Shown here: positions 57,793 through 64,000 of the stretch, piece after piece
Numbering within the stretch: position 1 is the first letter of the stretch
Layout: each line of letters starts with the position of its first letter
From: WHSW01 sp963821025
GTDB lineage: Bacteria > Actinomycetota > Thermoleophilia > Solirubrobacterales > 70-9
Reading direction: 5' to 3'
Assembly (NCBI GenBank): GCA_963821025.1
Contig: CAWGCG010000003.1
Coordinates: 1 to 64,000 of the forward strand
DNA length: 64,000 nt
Position numbers and translations under genes: made by a program
The notes under the pieces: model-generated
Database searches by the model: none
What the model was told of the DNA's origin: nothing
Seen by the model: only the letters and a program-made list of their open reading frames with translations

Positions 57793-57836
57793 CGCCCACG
57801 CGGTATCTCGCTCTGGCCGTGGCCTAGCTGAGTAGA
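57790..57836 (-). promoter_or_regulatory. Element C copy 9 (SnoaL member 6)
   Basis: In the minus direction: CTACTCAGCTAGGCCACGG then CCAGAGCGAGATACCGCGTG and GGCGATG. The -10 candidate is GATACC here, one change from the others. Confidence 0.55.
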
Positions 57837-58047
57837 GAGACACTACGTGGGCAGATGCTCGGGTGGCGCCCGATCCCGGCGGTCTGCGTCCCGGTGAGCG
57901 CCAGGAACGCTCGGCCGTGGTCTCGGCGGTTCGGAGCCGCCCACGATCCGGGATAGGGTCGGCAAGTCCACAGGCGCGGACGCCTCGACGGCAAACCCAC
58001 TCGGCGCCGCTTGGCCTCCGTCCAACCCGATCTAACGGGAGGTCACG

Positions 58048-58920
58048 ATGACCACCAAGCCCAGTTCCACTCTCTACCAGCCGACCGCCCGAGGGCGGAC
58101 TCGGATGCTCGCGCTCACGACCGCCGTCGCGCTCGCGATCAGCGCCGCGCTCGGTGCCTCGACCAGCCGCGCCGATGTCGGCAGCGTCTACTTCGACGCC
58201 AGCGGCAACGCCGCCGCCGGTGAGACCCTCTTCAACGCGACCTTCATCGGCGGCGAGAACGTCGGCCTGGGCCGCGAGGTGATGCCGGACCTCACCAACG
58301 GCTTTGCAAACGTCGCCATCGGGGAGGGCGCGCTGTCTAACAACACCTCCGGCGACTTCAATATCGCCACCGGCCAAACCGCGCTGCGGTTAAACACGAC
58401 CGGCGACTTCAATGTCGCCACCGGCCAAACCGCGCTGTTTGCAAACACGACCGGCAGCGACAACGTCGCCACCGGCGCCGTCGCCCTGTTCTCCAACACG
58501 ACCGGTGACGCCAACGTCGCCACCGGCCGCAACGCGCTGTCGTCCAACACGACCGGCTCCAACAACGTCGCCGCCGGTATCGACGCCCTGTTCAATTCCA
58601 CCGGGTCGGCCAACGTCGCCATCGGCCGAAACGCCGGTAAGAACCTGACCACCGGATCAAAGAACATCGACATCGGCAATGTCGGTAAGGCCGGAGAGGC
58701 GAGGACCATTCGGATCGGCGGCAGCAACCAGAGGGCCACGTTCATCGCCGGGATCAGCGGCACGACCCTCAGCGGAACGCCCCGGCCGGTGGTCGTCAAG
58801 TCAAACGGCCAGCTCGGCACCGCGCGAGCGGCCTCAGCCTCGACCGCATCGCTCGCGGCGACCGTCGAGCGGCTGCAGCGCCAGGTCGAGCGGCTGCGCG
58901 AACAGGTGAAGGGAGGCTGA
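58048..58920 (+). CDS. Exported YadA-head-like repeat protein with C-terminal coiled coil
   Basis: 290 residues. A signal peptide is visible (MLALTTAVALAISAALGAS). Residues ~75-210 carry about seven repeats of ~17 residues with the pattern N-T-T-G-x2-N-V-A-T-G-x2-A-L, as in YadA/Hep-Hag trimeric beta-roll heads. After TTGSKNIDIGNVG and IRIGGSNQRATFIAGISG, the C-terminus ATVERLQRQVERLREQVKGG is a heptad coiled coil that could hold a trimer. There is no outer-membrane anchor or cell-wall signal, so a secreted trimeric fibre is the reading. Confidence 0.75.
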   Translation: MTTKPSSTLYQPTARGRTRMLALTTAVALAISAALGASTSRADVGSVYFDASGNAAAGETLFNATFIGGENVGLGREVMPDLTNGFANVAIGEGALSNNTSGDFNIATGQTALRLNTTGDFNVATGQTALFANTTGSDNVATGAVALFSNTTGDANVATGRNALSSNTTGSNNVAAGIDALFNSTGSANVAIGRNAGKNLTTGSKNIDIGNVGKAGEARTIRIGGSNQRATFIAGISGTTLSGTPRPVVVKSNGQLGTARAASASTASLAATVERLQRQVERLREQVKGG

Positions 58921-58931
58921 TTGAGGCGGCG

Positions 58932-58993
58932 TGACTCCGCCATCCAGCGGCAGCGAAGGCCCCCCGCACGATCTCGACGGTCTCCTGCTACAT
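58932..58993 (-). pseudogene. Collapsed SnoaL gene with in-frame deletion and ATG-TAG start
   Basis: From 58993 the minus strand reads ATG-TAG-CAG-GAG-ACC-GTC-GAG, i.e. M-stop-QETVEIVR, then GAFAAAGWRSH, in line with the family end tag. Only the two end tags of a SnoaL gene remain, in one frame. Element C copy 10 upstream is intact. Confidence 0.65.
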
Positions 58994-59037
58994 AGCCCGC
59001 GCAGTATCTCGCTTTGGCCGTGACCTAGCTAAGTAGG
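58991..59037 (-). promoter_or_regulatory. Element C copy 10 (collapsed SnoaL)
   Basis: In the minus direction: CCTACTTAGCTAGGTCACGG then CCAAAGCGAGATACTGCGCG and GGCTATG. Confidence 0.6.
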
Positions 59038-59265
59038 GCTTCGGGACAGTAGCGCGGGCAGTAGCACGAACCCACTGACGGCGTATGACTAAGCCAAGTT
59101 GCGACAGTCGCCCCGATGCCAATTTCATCGAGTTTGACGGCACGCCGCGAACGCTCGCCGATCTTCATGCGTATGCGCGGTGCAGCGCGGCTCTCGGATG
59201 GAAACTCGGGGCTGCTTGACCTCGCGGAATGCGACACTCCGCCGAGCGACCGTTGGGAGGTAACG

Positions 59266-59910
59266 ATGAGCCTTGCCTACCGAATCCTCTACGCGATTGG
59301 TTTTACCCCGTGGGAGCAGATGGCCGACCCCACGATTGCAGGCCAGATAGCCGATCTCTTCGCCAGCGAGGAGGAAGGACGCGAGCCGCCTTACGGCAGG
59401 GCACTCGATCTGGGCTGCGGAAGCGGGATCTGGGCGGTCGAACTGGCGAGGCGGGGATGGCAGGTCACGGGGGTCGACTTTGTCCCAAAGGCGCTGCGGA
59501 GGGCGCGCGAGCGAGCGGAGAAAGCCGGAGTCGAGATCCAATTGGTGGAGGGAGACGTGACCGATCTCCACCAGATGGGGCTCGGGTCAGGCTTCCGGCT
59601 CCTCCTCGATTTCGGCTGTTTTCACGACGAGTTGACTGATGAGCAGCGCAGGGACGAGGGTCGCAAGGCCACCGCAATCGCCGCGCGCGGTGCGACGTTG
59701 CTGATGATGGCCTGGGAGCCGGGCCGCCGCGGACCCCTGCCGCGGGGTGCGAGGCCGGAGGAGATCGAGGCAGCGTTCCCCGAGTGGACGCTCGCCCACG
59801 ACGAGGCGATGCAGCTGCCCTCCGATGCGCCGGGGTATGTCAGGAGGGCAGAACCACGCTTCTACCGCCTGCGGCGCAATCGGACGTCCTCGGCTTCCGG
59901 TCTCGAGTGA
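59266..59910 (+). CDS. Class I SAM-dependent methyltransferase
   Basis: 214 residues from ATG 59266, where GGGAGG lies five bases upstream; a longer frame from 59116 has a poor context. ALDLGCGSGIWAVELARRGW is motif I (SAM binding), VTGVDFVPKALRRARER the acidic motif post-I, and RLLLDFGCFHDELTDEQR the post-motif. This is the small YpzE/TehB-like methyltransferase layout. The substrate is unknown. Confidence 0.87.
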   Translation: MSLAYRILYAIGFTPWEQMADPTIAGQIADLFASEEEGREPPYGRALDLGCGSGIWAVELARRGWQVTGVDFVPKALRRARERAEKAGVEIQLVEGDVTDLHQMGLGSGFRLLLDFGCFHDELTDEQRRDEGRKATAIAARGATLLMMAWEPGRRGPLPRGARPEEIEAAFPEWTLAHDEAMQLPSDAPGYVRRAEPRFYRLRRNRTSSASGLE

Positions 59911-59915
59911 GGGAG

Positions 59916-60368
59916 CTAGCGGAGCTTGAGCCGAAGCAACACCTCGTCGAATAGGACCTCACCGGTTCGCTCAAAGCCGTAGCGCTCGTAGAAGGCGATC
60001 GGGCTGCCATCGCCCTCGCCGGCGCTCGTGCTCAGCACCTCGACTCCGGGTCGGCCGCGGAAGTGCTCGACGATCAGGTCGAGCGTTGCCGTGCCGAAGC
60101 CTTGCCGCTGGTAACGCTCGTCAATGAGTAGCTTCCAAAGGTAGTGCGGTATGTAGTCGGGACCTCCGACCTCGTCGGCGATCATCACGAACCCGACCGG
60201 CCTGTCTTCGGCATGAACCGCCCAGTACAAGGCGCGAGCGTCTGGGTGTTGGGCGGCTTCGCGCAACGAGTCGGCGACGCTGCTGACGAACTGCTCTTGG
60301 CTTGGCGATACGCGCAAAGCCTCGACCGCTTGCCGGTTCGATTCGCTTAGCGGACGAAGCGAAACCAC
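59916..60368 (-). CDS. GNAT-family N-acetyltransferase
   Basis: 150 residues from GTG 60368. LRPLSESNRQAVEALRVSPS (strand 1, helix 1), PVGFVMIADEVGGPDYIPHY, LWKLLIDERYQRQGFGTATL with the acetyl-CoA loop QRQGFG, and SPIAFYERYGFERTGEVLFD (motif B). It should transfer an acetyl group from acetyl-CoA to an unidentified amine. Convergent with the methyltransferase gene, which ends six bases away. Confidence 0.9.
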   Translation of the reverse strand: MVSLRPLSESNRQAVEALRVSPSQEQFVSSVADSLREAAQHPDARALYWAVHAEDRPVGFVMIADEVGGPDYIPHYLWKLLIDERYQRQGFGTATLDLIVEHFRGRPGVEVLSTSAGEGDGSPIAFYERYGFERTGEVLFDEVLLRLKLR

Positions 60369-60456
60369 GGCGAAGCAACTTACTCGGCCGCCATCACGTC
60401 CCGCAACCCAATCATGGGCCGGGAGGCGTCCTGTCGCTCGCGCGGTCGTCCCGGCG

Positions 60457-60855
60457 CTACCCCGACAGCCCGGCGGCTGCCAGGGCCTCGTCCCATTCGG
60501 CGAAGTACTCCATTCGCACGATCCTTCCGTCGCGGAACGTCGCGACCTGGTGGTACAGCTCCTCGTCGATCTCCACCCCGCTTTCCTTGCCGCGCCCGTG
60601 GTGGCGAAGCCGGGTCGCCACGCGGTCGCCTGCGTCGATGAACTCCTGCGGCTCCAGCCTCAGCTGGTCCATCGTCTCGTCGATCTCCTCGAAGAAGCGG
60701 ATGGCCGCGCCCGGGCCCTGGCCGGAGTCCGACCGCTGTCGCGCGGGCATCACCCATTCAATCTCGGGATCGAAGTCCTCGACGGCGGTTTCGAAGTCAC
60801 GCCGGTTGTATGCGGCGATGAACTCGCGGGCCTTGTCGACGTTCTCCTTCGACAT
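60457..60855 (-). CDS. SnoaL/NTF2-like protein (family member 7)
   Basis: 132 residues. MSKENVDKAREFIAAYNRRD, FDPEIEWVMPARQRSDSGQG, RLEPQEFIDAGDRVATRLRH and LYHQVATFRDGRIVRMEYFA, ending in ALAAAGLSG, a variant of the family tag. Less similar to the rest than they are to one another. Its element C copy is shortened. Confidence 0.84.
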   Translation of the reverse strand: MSKENVDKAREFIAAYNRRDFETAVEDFDPEIEWVMPARQRSDSGQGPGAAIRFFEEIDETMDQLRLEPQEFIDAGDRVATRLRHHGRGKESGVEIDEELYHQVATFRDGRIVRMEYFAEWDEALAAAGLSG

Positions 60856-60884
60856 AGCCCGCGCAGTATCTCGCAGGGCAGGGT
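60853..60884 (-). promoter_or_regulatory. Element C copy 11 (truncated, SnoaL member 7)
   Basis: Only the gene-proximal part, TGCGAGATACTGCGCGGGC, then TATG, is kept; the CTACT-TAGGTCACGG upstream half is replaced by other sequence. Confidence 0.5.
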
Positions 60885-60960
60885 GCTGCTTCGTGCAGAG
60901 CGGACGCGCGGGGAGCGGTGCGCTACCCCAGCAGCTGGTCGATCTCCGGAGGTGAGGACC

Positions 60961-61869
60961 TCAGGAGCTTGGTGCGAAGCCTGGGTTGGAGCCGAGCGCT
61001 GGTGGCTTCGTATCGGTCGTGGTCGTCACGAAATCGATGAGCAGCGACCAGTAGCGGTCCGGGGCGTCCTTCCAGGTGAAGTGGCCCGCCCCCTCGACGA
61101 CCTCGAGTTGCGCGATCCCTTCGGGCAGGGCGTCGGCGATCTCTCGGGCGGCGGCGACCGGCGTGATCGGGTCGAGCTCGCCCACGCAGACGAGGGTCGG
61201 ACATTCGATGCGGGCCAACTGATCAAGAACGTTGAACCCGCGCATCCGCTCGAGGCCGGGCGCATCCAGCTCTGCGTTGACGATCGTGCGAGCCCGTTCC
61301 TGCTCGCCCAGCACCCATGGCCCGAAGAGCCTCCAGCAACGGGCCCACTCCTCCTCCGTGACCGCCGCGCTGTCGTCGCCGTAAGCGCGCTCGACGATCG
61401 CGGCAACCTCATCGCCCCCGGCTCGGCGGAACTCCTCGACGATCCGGTCGATGTCGAAGCGGGCGAACGCGGACTGGAGCACCAGCGCCCGGGCATGGCC
61501 GGGGTGGCGTATCGCATAGACCATGGCGACCAAGCTGCCGAGGGAGTGCCCGTAGACGACCGGCCGGGCGAGACCGAGCGTGTCGCAGAAGTCGCGGACA
61601 CCGTCGGCACACGTCTCGAAGCTCCAGGTCGCCGGGTCGCCCCACTCCGAACGGCCATGGCCGGGCAGGTCCAGGTATACGACCTGCGCTATCTCGGAGA
61701 GCTTTGCGAAGTCGGGCTTGAAGTAGGAGTGGTCGAAGCTCCCCGGGCCGCCGTGCAGCAGCACGACGGTGGGCCGCTCGCGCATCTCGGGGCCGTCGGG
61801 CACGAGCGCGAGGCCCTCGATGTCGAACCAGAGCCGTTGCCCGTTCACCTCGACCTGCATGCACCCCAT
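60961..61869 (-). CDS. Alpha/beta hydrolase, proline iminopeptidase-like
   Basis: 302 residues (ATG 61869; ATG 61860 also possible). PTVVLLHGGPGSFDHSYFKP carries the HGGPG motif of the prolyl iminopeptidase/S33 branch. VVYGHSLGSLVAMVYAIRHP has the nucleophile Ser (GHSLG), TLVCVGELDPITPVAAAREI the acid and VVEGAGHFTWKDAPDRYW the catalytic His. No signal peptide. Probably an aminopeptidase or an amide/ester hydrolase; the substrate cannot be read. Confidence 0.88.
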   Translation of the reverse strand: MGCMQVEVNGQRLWFDIEGLALVPDGPEMRERPTVVLLHGGPGSFDHSYFKPDFAKLSEIAQVVYLDLPGHGRSEWGDPATWSFETCADGVRDFCDTLGLARPVVYGHSLGSLVAMVYAIRHPGHARALVLQSAFARFDIDRIVEEFRRAGGDEVAAIVERAYGDDSAAVTEEEWARCWRLFGPWVLGEQERARTIVNAELDAPGLERMRGFNVLDQLARIECPTLVCVGELDPITPVAAAREIADALPEGIAQLEVVEGAGHFTWKDAPDRYWSLLIDFVTTTTDTKPPALGSNPGFAPSS

Positions 61870-62170
61870 TCTGATGCAGGGGACGCCACCATCGGCCTAT
61901 GGGATCGGCCGTCACCGGGCTGCCGTGTCGGTTCACTCCGCGCCTGACGGTGCGACGGCCGGCTGCTCCTCCTCGCGCAAAGGATCAGGTCCATGCCGGT
62001 CCAGGCGCCTAGGACTTCTTCAACCTGAACGACAACATCACACCGGCTCGCTAGGCGTAAGACCGAGCGCATTGGTCAGTTCGGCGGGGCGAGCCGCCCG
62101 GTGGCCTTCGACTTGACGGCGACCTGCTTGTTTCGCGCCGGAGACCGGGAACCGCCAGGGCTTGACCCAA
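61870..62170. other. Intergenic region between hydrolase and DoxX genes, no gene seen
   Basis: 301 bases. Open frames on both strands have low-complexity Arg/Pro/Ser products. No promoter of the A, B or C type is visible. Confidence 0.5.
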
Positions 62171-62677
62171 CTACTGGCTTGGCGCCGGGCTACTACGCCC
62201 AGCGACCTGGCCAGACCGGCCTCGCTCGGCGAGCCCGCCCTCTCCGACAGCCGGTTGAGTGCTGGCCAGGCGAAACAGGGTCAGGGCACCGAGCAGGAGC
62301 CCGAAGTCGCGCAGCGCAATGTCGCCGTAGCCACCTACGAGCAGCAGGCTGAGGATGATTCCTCCGAGCCAGGCCGAAAGCAGCAAAGCGCCGAAGCGCG
62401 GGACCACCAGGACGACTAGTCCAGCCAGGATCTCCACGACGCCAACTGCGTACATGGCGTCCTGAGCATTGCCGGGGATGATGTCGTTGAACCCGCTGGC
62501 AAGGTAGGCGGTCCAGTTGTCGTTCATCACCTCGGCGAATTTGTCCAGGCCCATCAGGATCGGCAAGACGACGAAGCCAATCCTGAGCAGGGTGAAGGCC
62601 TGGTTCACCGGGTCGTCCTTGAGCCGGGCCGTTGACGGGAACGGGATCGGCCGCAGCGTGGCGGCGATGGCGCTCAT
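62171..62677 (-). CDS. DoxX family membrane protein
   Basis: 168 residues with AAGGAGACC upstream of the ATG. Four helices: LLRIGFVVLPILMGLDKFAE, AMYAVGVVEILAGLVVLVV, ALLLSAWLGGIILSLLLVGG and DIALRDFGLLLGALTLFRLA. The placement GVVEILAGLVVLV is typical of DoxX/SURF4 proteins, which act in membrane oxidoreductase complexes. The polar C-terminus after residue 145 is not conserved-looking. Confidence 0.8.
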   Translation of the reverse strand: MSAIAATLRPIPFPSTARLKDDPVNQAFTLLRIGFVVLPILMGLDKFAEVMNDNWTAYLASGFNDIIPGNAQDAMYAVGVVEILAGLVVLVVPRFGALLLSAWLGGIILSLLLVGGYGDIALRDFGLLLGALTLFRLASTQPAVGEGGLAERGRSGQVAGRSSPAPSQ

Positions 62678-62763
62678 GTTGATGGTCTCCTTTCGGAAGT
62701 GGTCGCCTCGTTAGCGACCGACCATCGCCGTCTCTTACGTCTTGCAGCGGTCGGGAGGACGGC

Positions 62764-63009
62764 TCAATCGGCCCGGCGCTCGGACTCCACGAGGGCGCGC
62801 AGGCTCAGATGATCCTCGTTGCAGGCGCCGCAGCCTTCGAGGTGTGCTCGCATGCCCGGCACCGCCCGATCGGCATCGGCGCCGGCAAGCTCGAGCTCGA
62901 CGTAGTGATCAAGCTCAGAGAAGCACTGGTCGCAGCTGAGCTCCGGACCTTCGGGACCTAGGAGCGCCCTGAGCAGGCGCTGATGGCTGTGGCCTTGCGT
63001 CTCGTTCAT
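62764..63009 (-). CDS. Zinc-finger anti-sigma factor
   Basis: 81 residues. The cysteine pair CDQCFSELDHYVELEL and the HxxxCxxC motif MRAHLEGCGACNEDHLSLRA are those of zinc-binding anti-sigma (ZAS) domains. The start overlaps the sigma-factor stop (ATGA), so the pair is co-translated. The protein is cytoplasmic (no membrane helix), so it probably releases the sigma factor in response to a redox or metal signal. Confidence 0.85.
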   Translation of the reverse strand: MNETQGHSHQRLLRALLGPEGPELSCDQCFSELDHYVELELAGADADRAVPGMRAHLEGCGACNEDHLSLRALVESERRAD

Positions 63010-63743
63010 CTGCCGTCACCCTCCCATCCAGACTCGGTGCCGATGTCGAGGCCACGGTCGGCCAGCTCGGCGCGAAGCTTCTTACGCGCGTCGTGGACGG
63101 TCTTGTAGAGCGCGCCGCGGGTGGTGCCGAGGCGTTCGGCCAGGACGTCAATCGGCACTCCATTGATGGCAACGGCGACCAGGACCTCGCGCTGGTGCGA
63201 AGAGAGGGCGGTACCGATCGCCTCTGCGACCGCTCCTATGAGCTCACGCCCTTCGGCGTCTGAGGCGGGAGAGTGACCGGGCGCAGCAAGCGTGGCCCAG
63301 CGCTCGGGCTCGATCGGCACCTCCCGGCCTTGCCAGCCCCGTCGGCGCAGCTTGACGGCCGCCTCGAGCAGCGCGAATTTGTAGGCCCAGGTGGTGAACC
63401 GGCTCTCGCCGCGATAGGTGTCGAGCTTGCCGAGGATGGCCAGCATGGCGTCGTCGGCGGCCTGGTACGCGAGGTCGTCGAGATCCCCGCCGCGCAGGTA
63501 GGGATGCGAGCCGCGGCGACGATTGATCTCGAAGCGAGCGGCTCGCAAAAGCAGCTCGTGCAAGCGTCGTCTGGCGTCTTCTCCGGCACTTCCCGGGGCC
63601 GCCAGTTCGGCCACCCACGCCCTGGATTCGGCATCGGGGCCGGTCGTCGCCGTAGCCGGGGCAGGGGAGGTCACTGGCGGGTATGGCGCTGCTGGGACAA
63701 GGACCCCGACGCTATCAGCGAGATCCGCAGAGCCGTTCAGCAT
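63006..63743 (-). CDS. RNA polymerase sigma-70 family (ECF-like) sigma factor
   Basis: 245 residues from ATG 63743. A ~50-residue Pro/Ala-rich N-terminus precedes region 2 (DDLAYQAADDAMLAILGKLD, FTTWAYKFALLEAAVKLRRR), then a linker and region 4 (ALSSHQREVLVAVAINGVPI, LAERLGTTRGALYKTVHDAR). Followed by its zinc anti-sigma and preceded by an overlapping 81-residue gene. It could recognise one of the repeated promoter elements in this window (see findings). Confidence 0.9.
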   Translation of the reverse strand: MLNGSADLADSVGVLVPAAPYPPVTSPAPATATTGPDAESRAWVAELAAPGSAGEDARRRLHELLLRAARFEINRRRGSHPYLRGGDLDDLAYQAADDAMLAILGKLDTYRGESRFTTWAYKFALLEAAVKLRRRGWQGREVPIEPERWATLAAPGHSPASDAEGRELIGAVAEAIGTALSSHQREVLVAVAINGVPIDVLAERLGTTRGALYKTVHDARKKLRAELADRGLDIGTESGWEGDGR

Positions 63744-63982
63744 GGCGCTCGGTCCTCGTCCAAGGGAGCGAGGATGCGGACCGCGAGCGCCGGCGGACAG
63801 CCGCGTTCGGCGAGCTCGATCAGGGCGTGCAGATCCATCCCTTGCTCGCGGGCGATCTTGGCCGCCAGCGATGGGGCAACGCCGGCGCGCAAGAGCCGCA
63901 TTCGTCTCCAGCTGGTCGAGCGGTCTCGCGTCTCTGGACGCGAGCCGTCGGGAAGAAGTAGATGGTCGGGCCAAGGCCACAT
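63737..63982 (-). CDS. Small protein upstream of a sigma factor gene
   Basis: 81 residues from ATG 63982; it ends inside the sigma factor start (ATGCTGA). WRRMRLLRAGVAPSLAAKIA and LHALIELAERGCPPALAVRI are helical segments rich in Leu and Ala; no named domain recognised. The overlap implies co-expression with the sigma/anti-sigma pair, so a regulatory role is possible. The N-terminus (WPWPDHLLLPDGSRPE) is polar. Confidence 0.6.
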   Translation of the reverse strand: MWPWPDHLLLPDGSRPETRDRSTSWRRMRLLRAGVAPSLAAKIAREQGMDLHALIELAERGCPPALAVRILAPLDEDRAPC

Positions 63983-64000
63983 GACGGGTTAGCGCTCCGC

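Noticed and set aside
48074..60884. Integron attC array
   Set aside because: The repeats lack the R'/R'' core sites (GTTRRRY and RYYYAAC) and their imperfect palindromic arms, and no integron integrase is present.
48074..60884. CRISPR array
   Set aside because: The repeats are ~45 bp, widely spaced by whole genes and adjacent to start codons; no short regular spacers or cas genes.

Overview
The window is 64 kb of very GC-rich DNA with long overlapping ORFs, frequent GTG/TTG starts, no rRNA and no intact tRNA. GC content, the expanded SnoaL/NTF2-like families whose members begin MSQENVEIVR, and the DyP, LuxR-ATPase and PPOX families suggest a soil actinobacterium of the Thermoleophilia/Solirubrobacterales type. 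That placement is inference from gene style, not from a marker gene.

Layout. 0-1.7 kb: end of an aromatic or ring-cleavage type operon (VOC dioxygenase fragment, fumarylacetoacetase-like hydrolase, PPOX flavoprotein). 1.8-14.1 kb: a stress block in which five genes or operons (a coiled-coil protein, two DyP peroxidase plus partner-protein pairs, a cysteine-less LpdA-like flavoprotein, a YflT-like stress protein, an HdeD-like membrane protein) share an upstream element built on GGGTGA-N7-TCACCC; a MalT-like regulator, a lipid kinase and a PAP2 phosphatase lie among them. 14.2-21.7 kb: modules (hydrolase, NmrA-like, LtrA, MsrA, YjdF, RraA) separated by four broken tRNA-Pro(GGG) 3' pieces and containing condensed gene scars. 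21.8-40 kb: lactate permease-like gene with an odd start, two paralogous LuxR ATPase regulators, frameshifted exoD, a GMC oxidoreductase/Rieske/SRPBCC/enoyl-CoA hydratase operon, two hydrolases, cupin, FtsH. 40-47.3 kb: enoyl-CoA hydratase and VOC operon facing a flavoprotein/SDR/hydrolase operon, then a secreted beta-helix protein with a triplicated C-terminal domain. 47.4-60.9 kb: an accessory zone of seven SnoaL-like genes, three SnoaL remnants and other genes, most within a repeated shell (3' tag and hairpin on one side, a conserved leaderless-looking promoter on the other). 61-64 kb: hydrolase, DoxX, and a sigma factor/zinc anti-sigma/small protein operon.

Three repeated promoter-like elements stand out. 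Element A (GGGTGA-N7-TCACCC with an extra upstream TCACC) precedes the peroxidase and stress genes. Element B (CCAGGG, spacer, CCAGGG-N4-CACGGGCGCGA) precedes ftsH, a flavoprotein, a VOC gene, a permease and a small membrane protein. Element C (about 45 bp ending at the ATG) precedes the SnoaL-like genes and some unrelated genes. These suggest at least three regulons in this one window.

The strongest candidates for undescribed biology are the duplicated DyP/partner cassettes under element A, the recombining SnoaL shell, and the tRNA-Pro-bounded modules with condensed gene scars. All functional statements are from reading the sequence; no database search was run.
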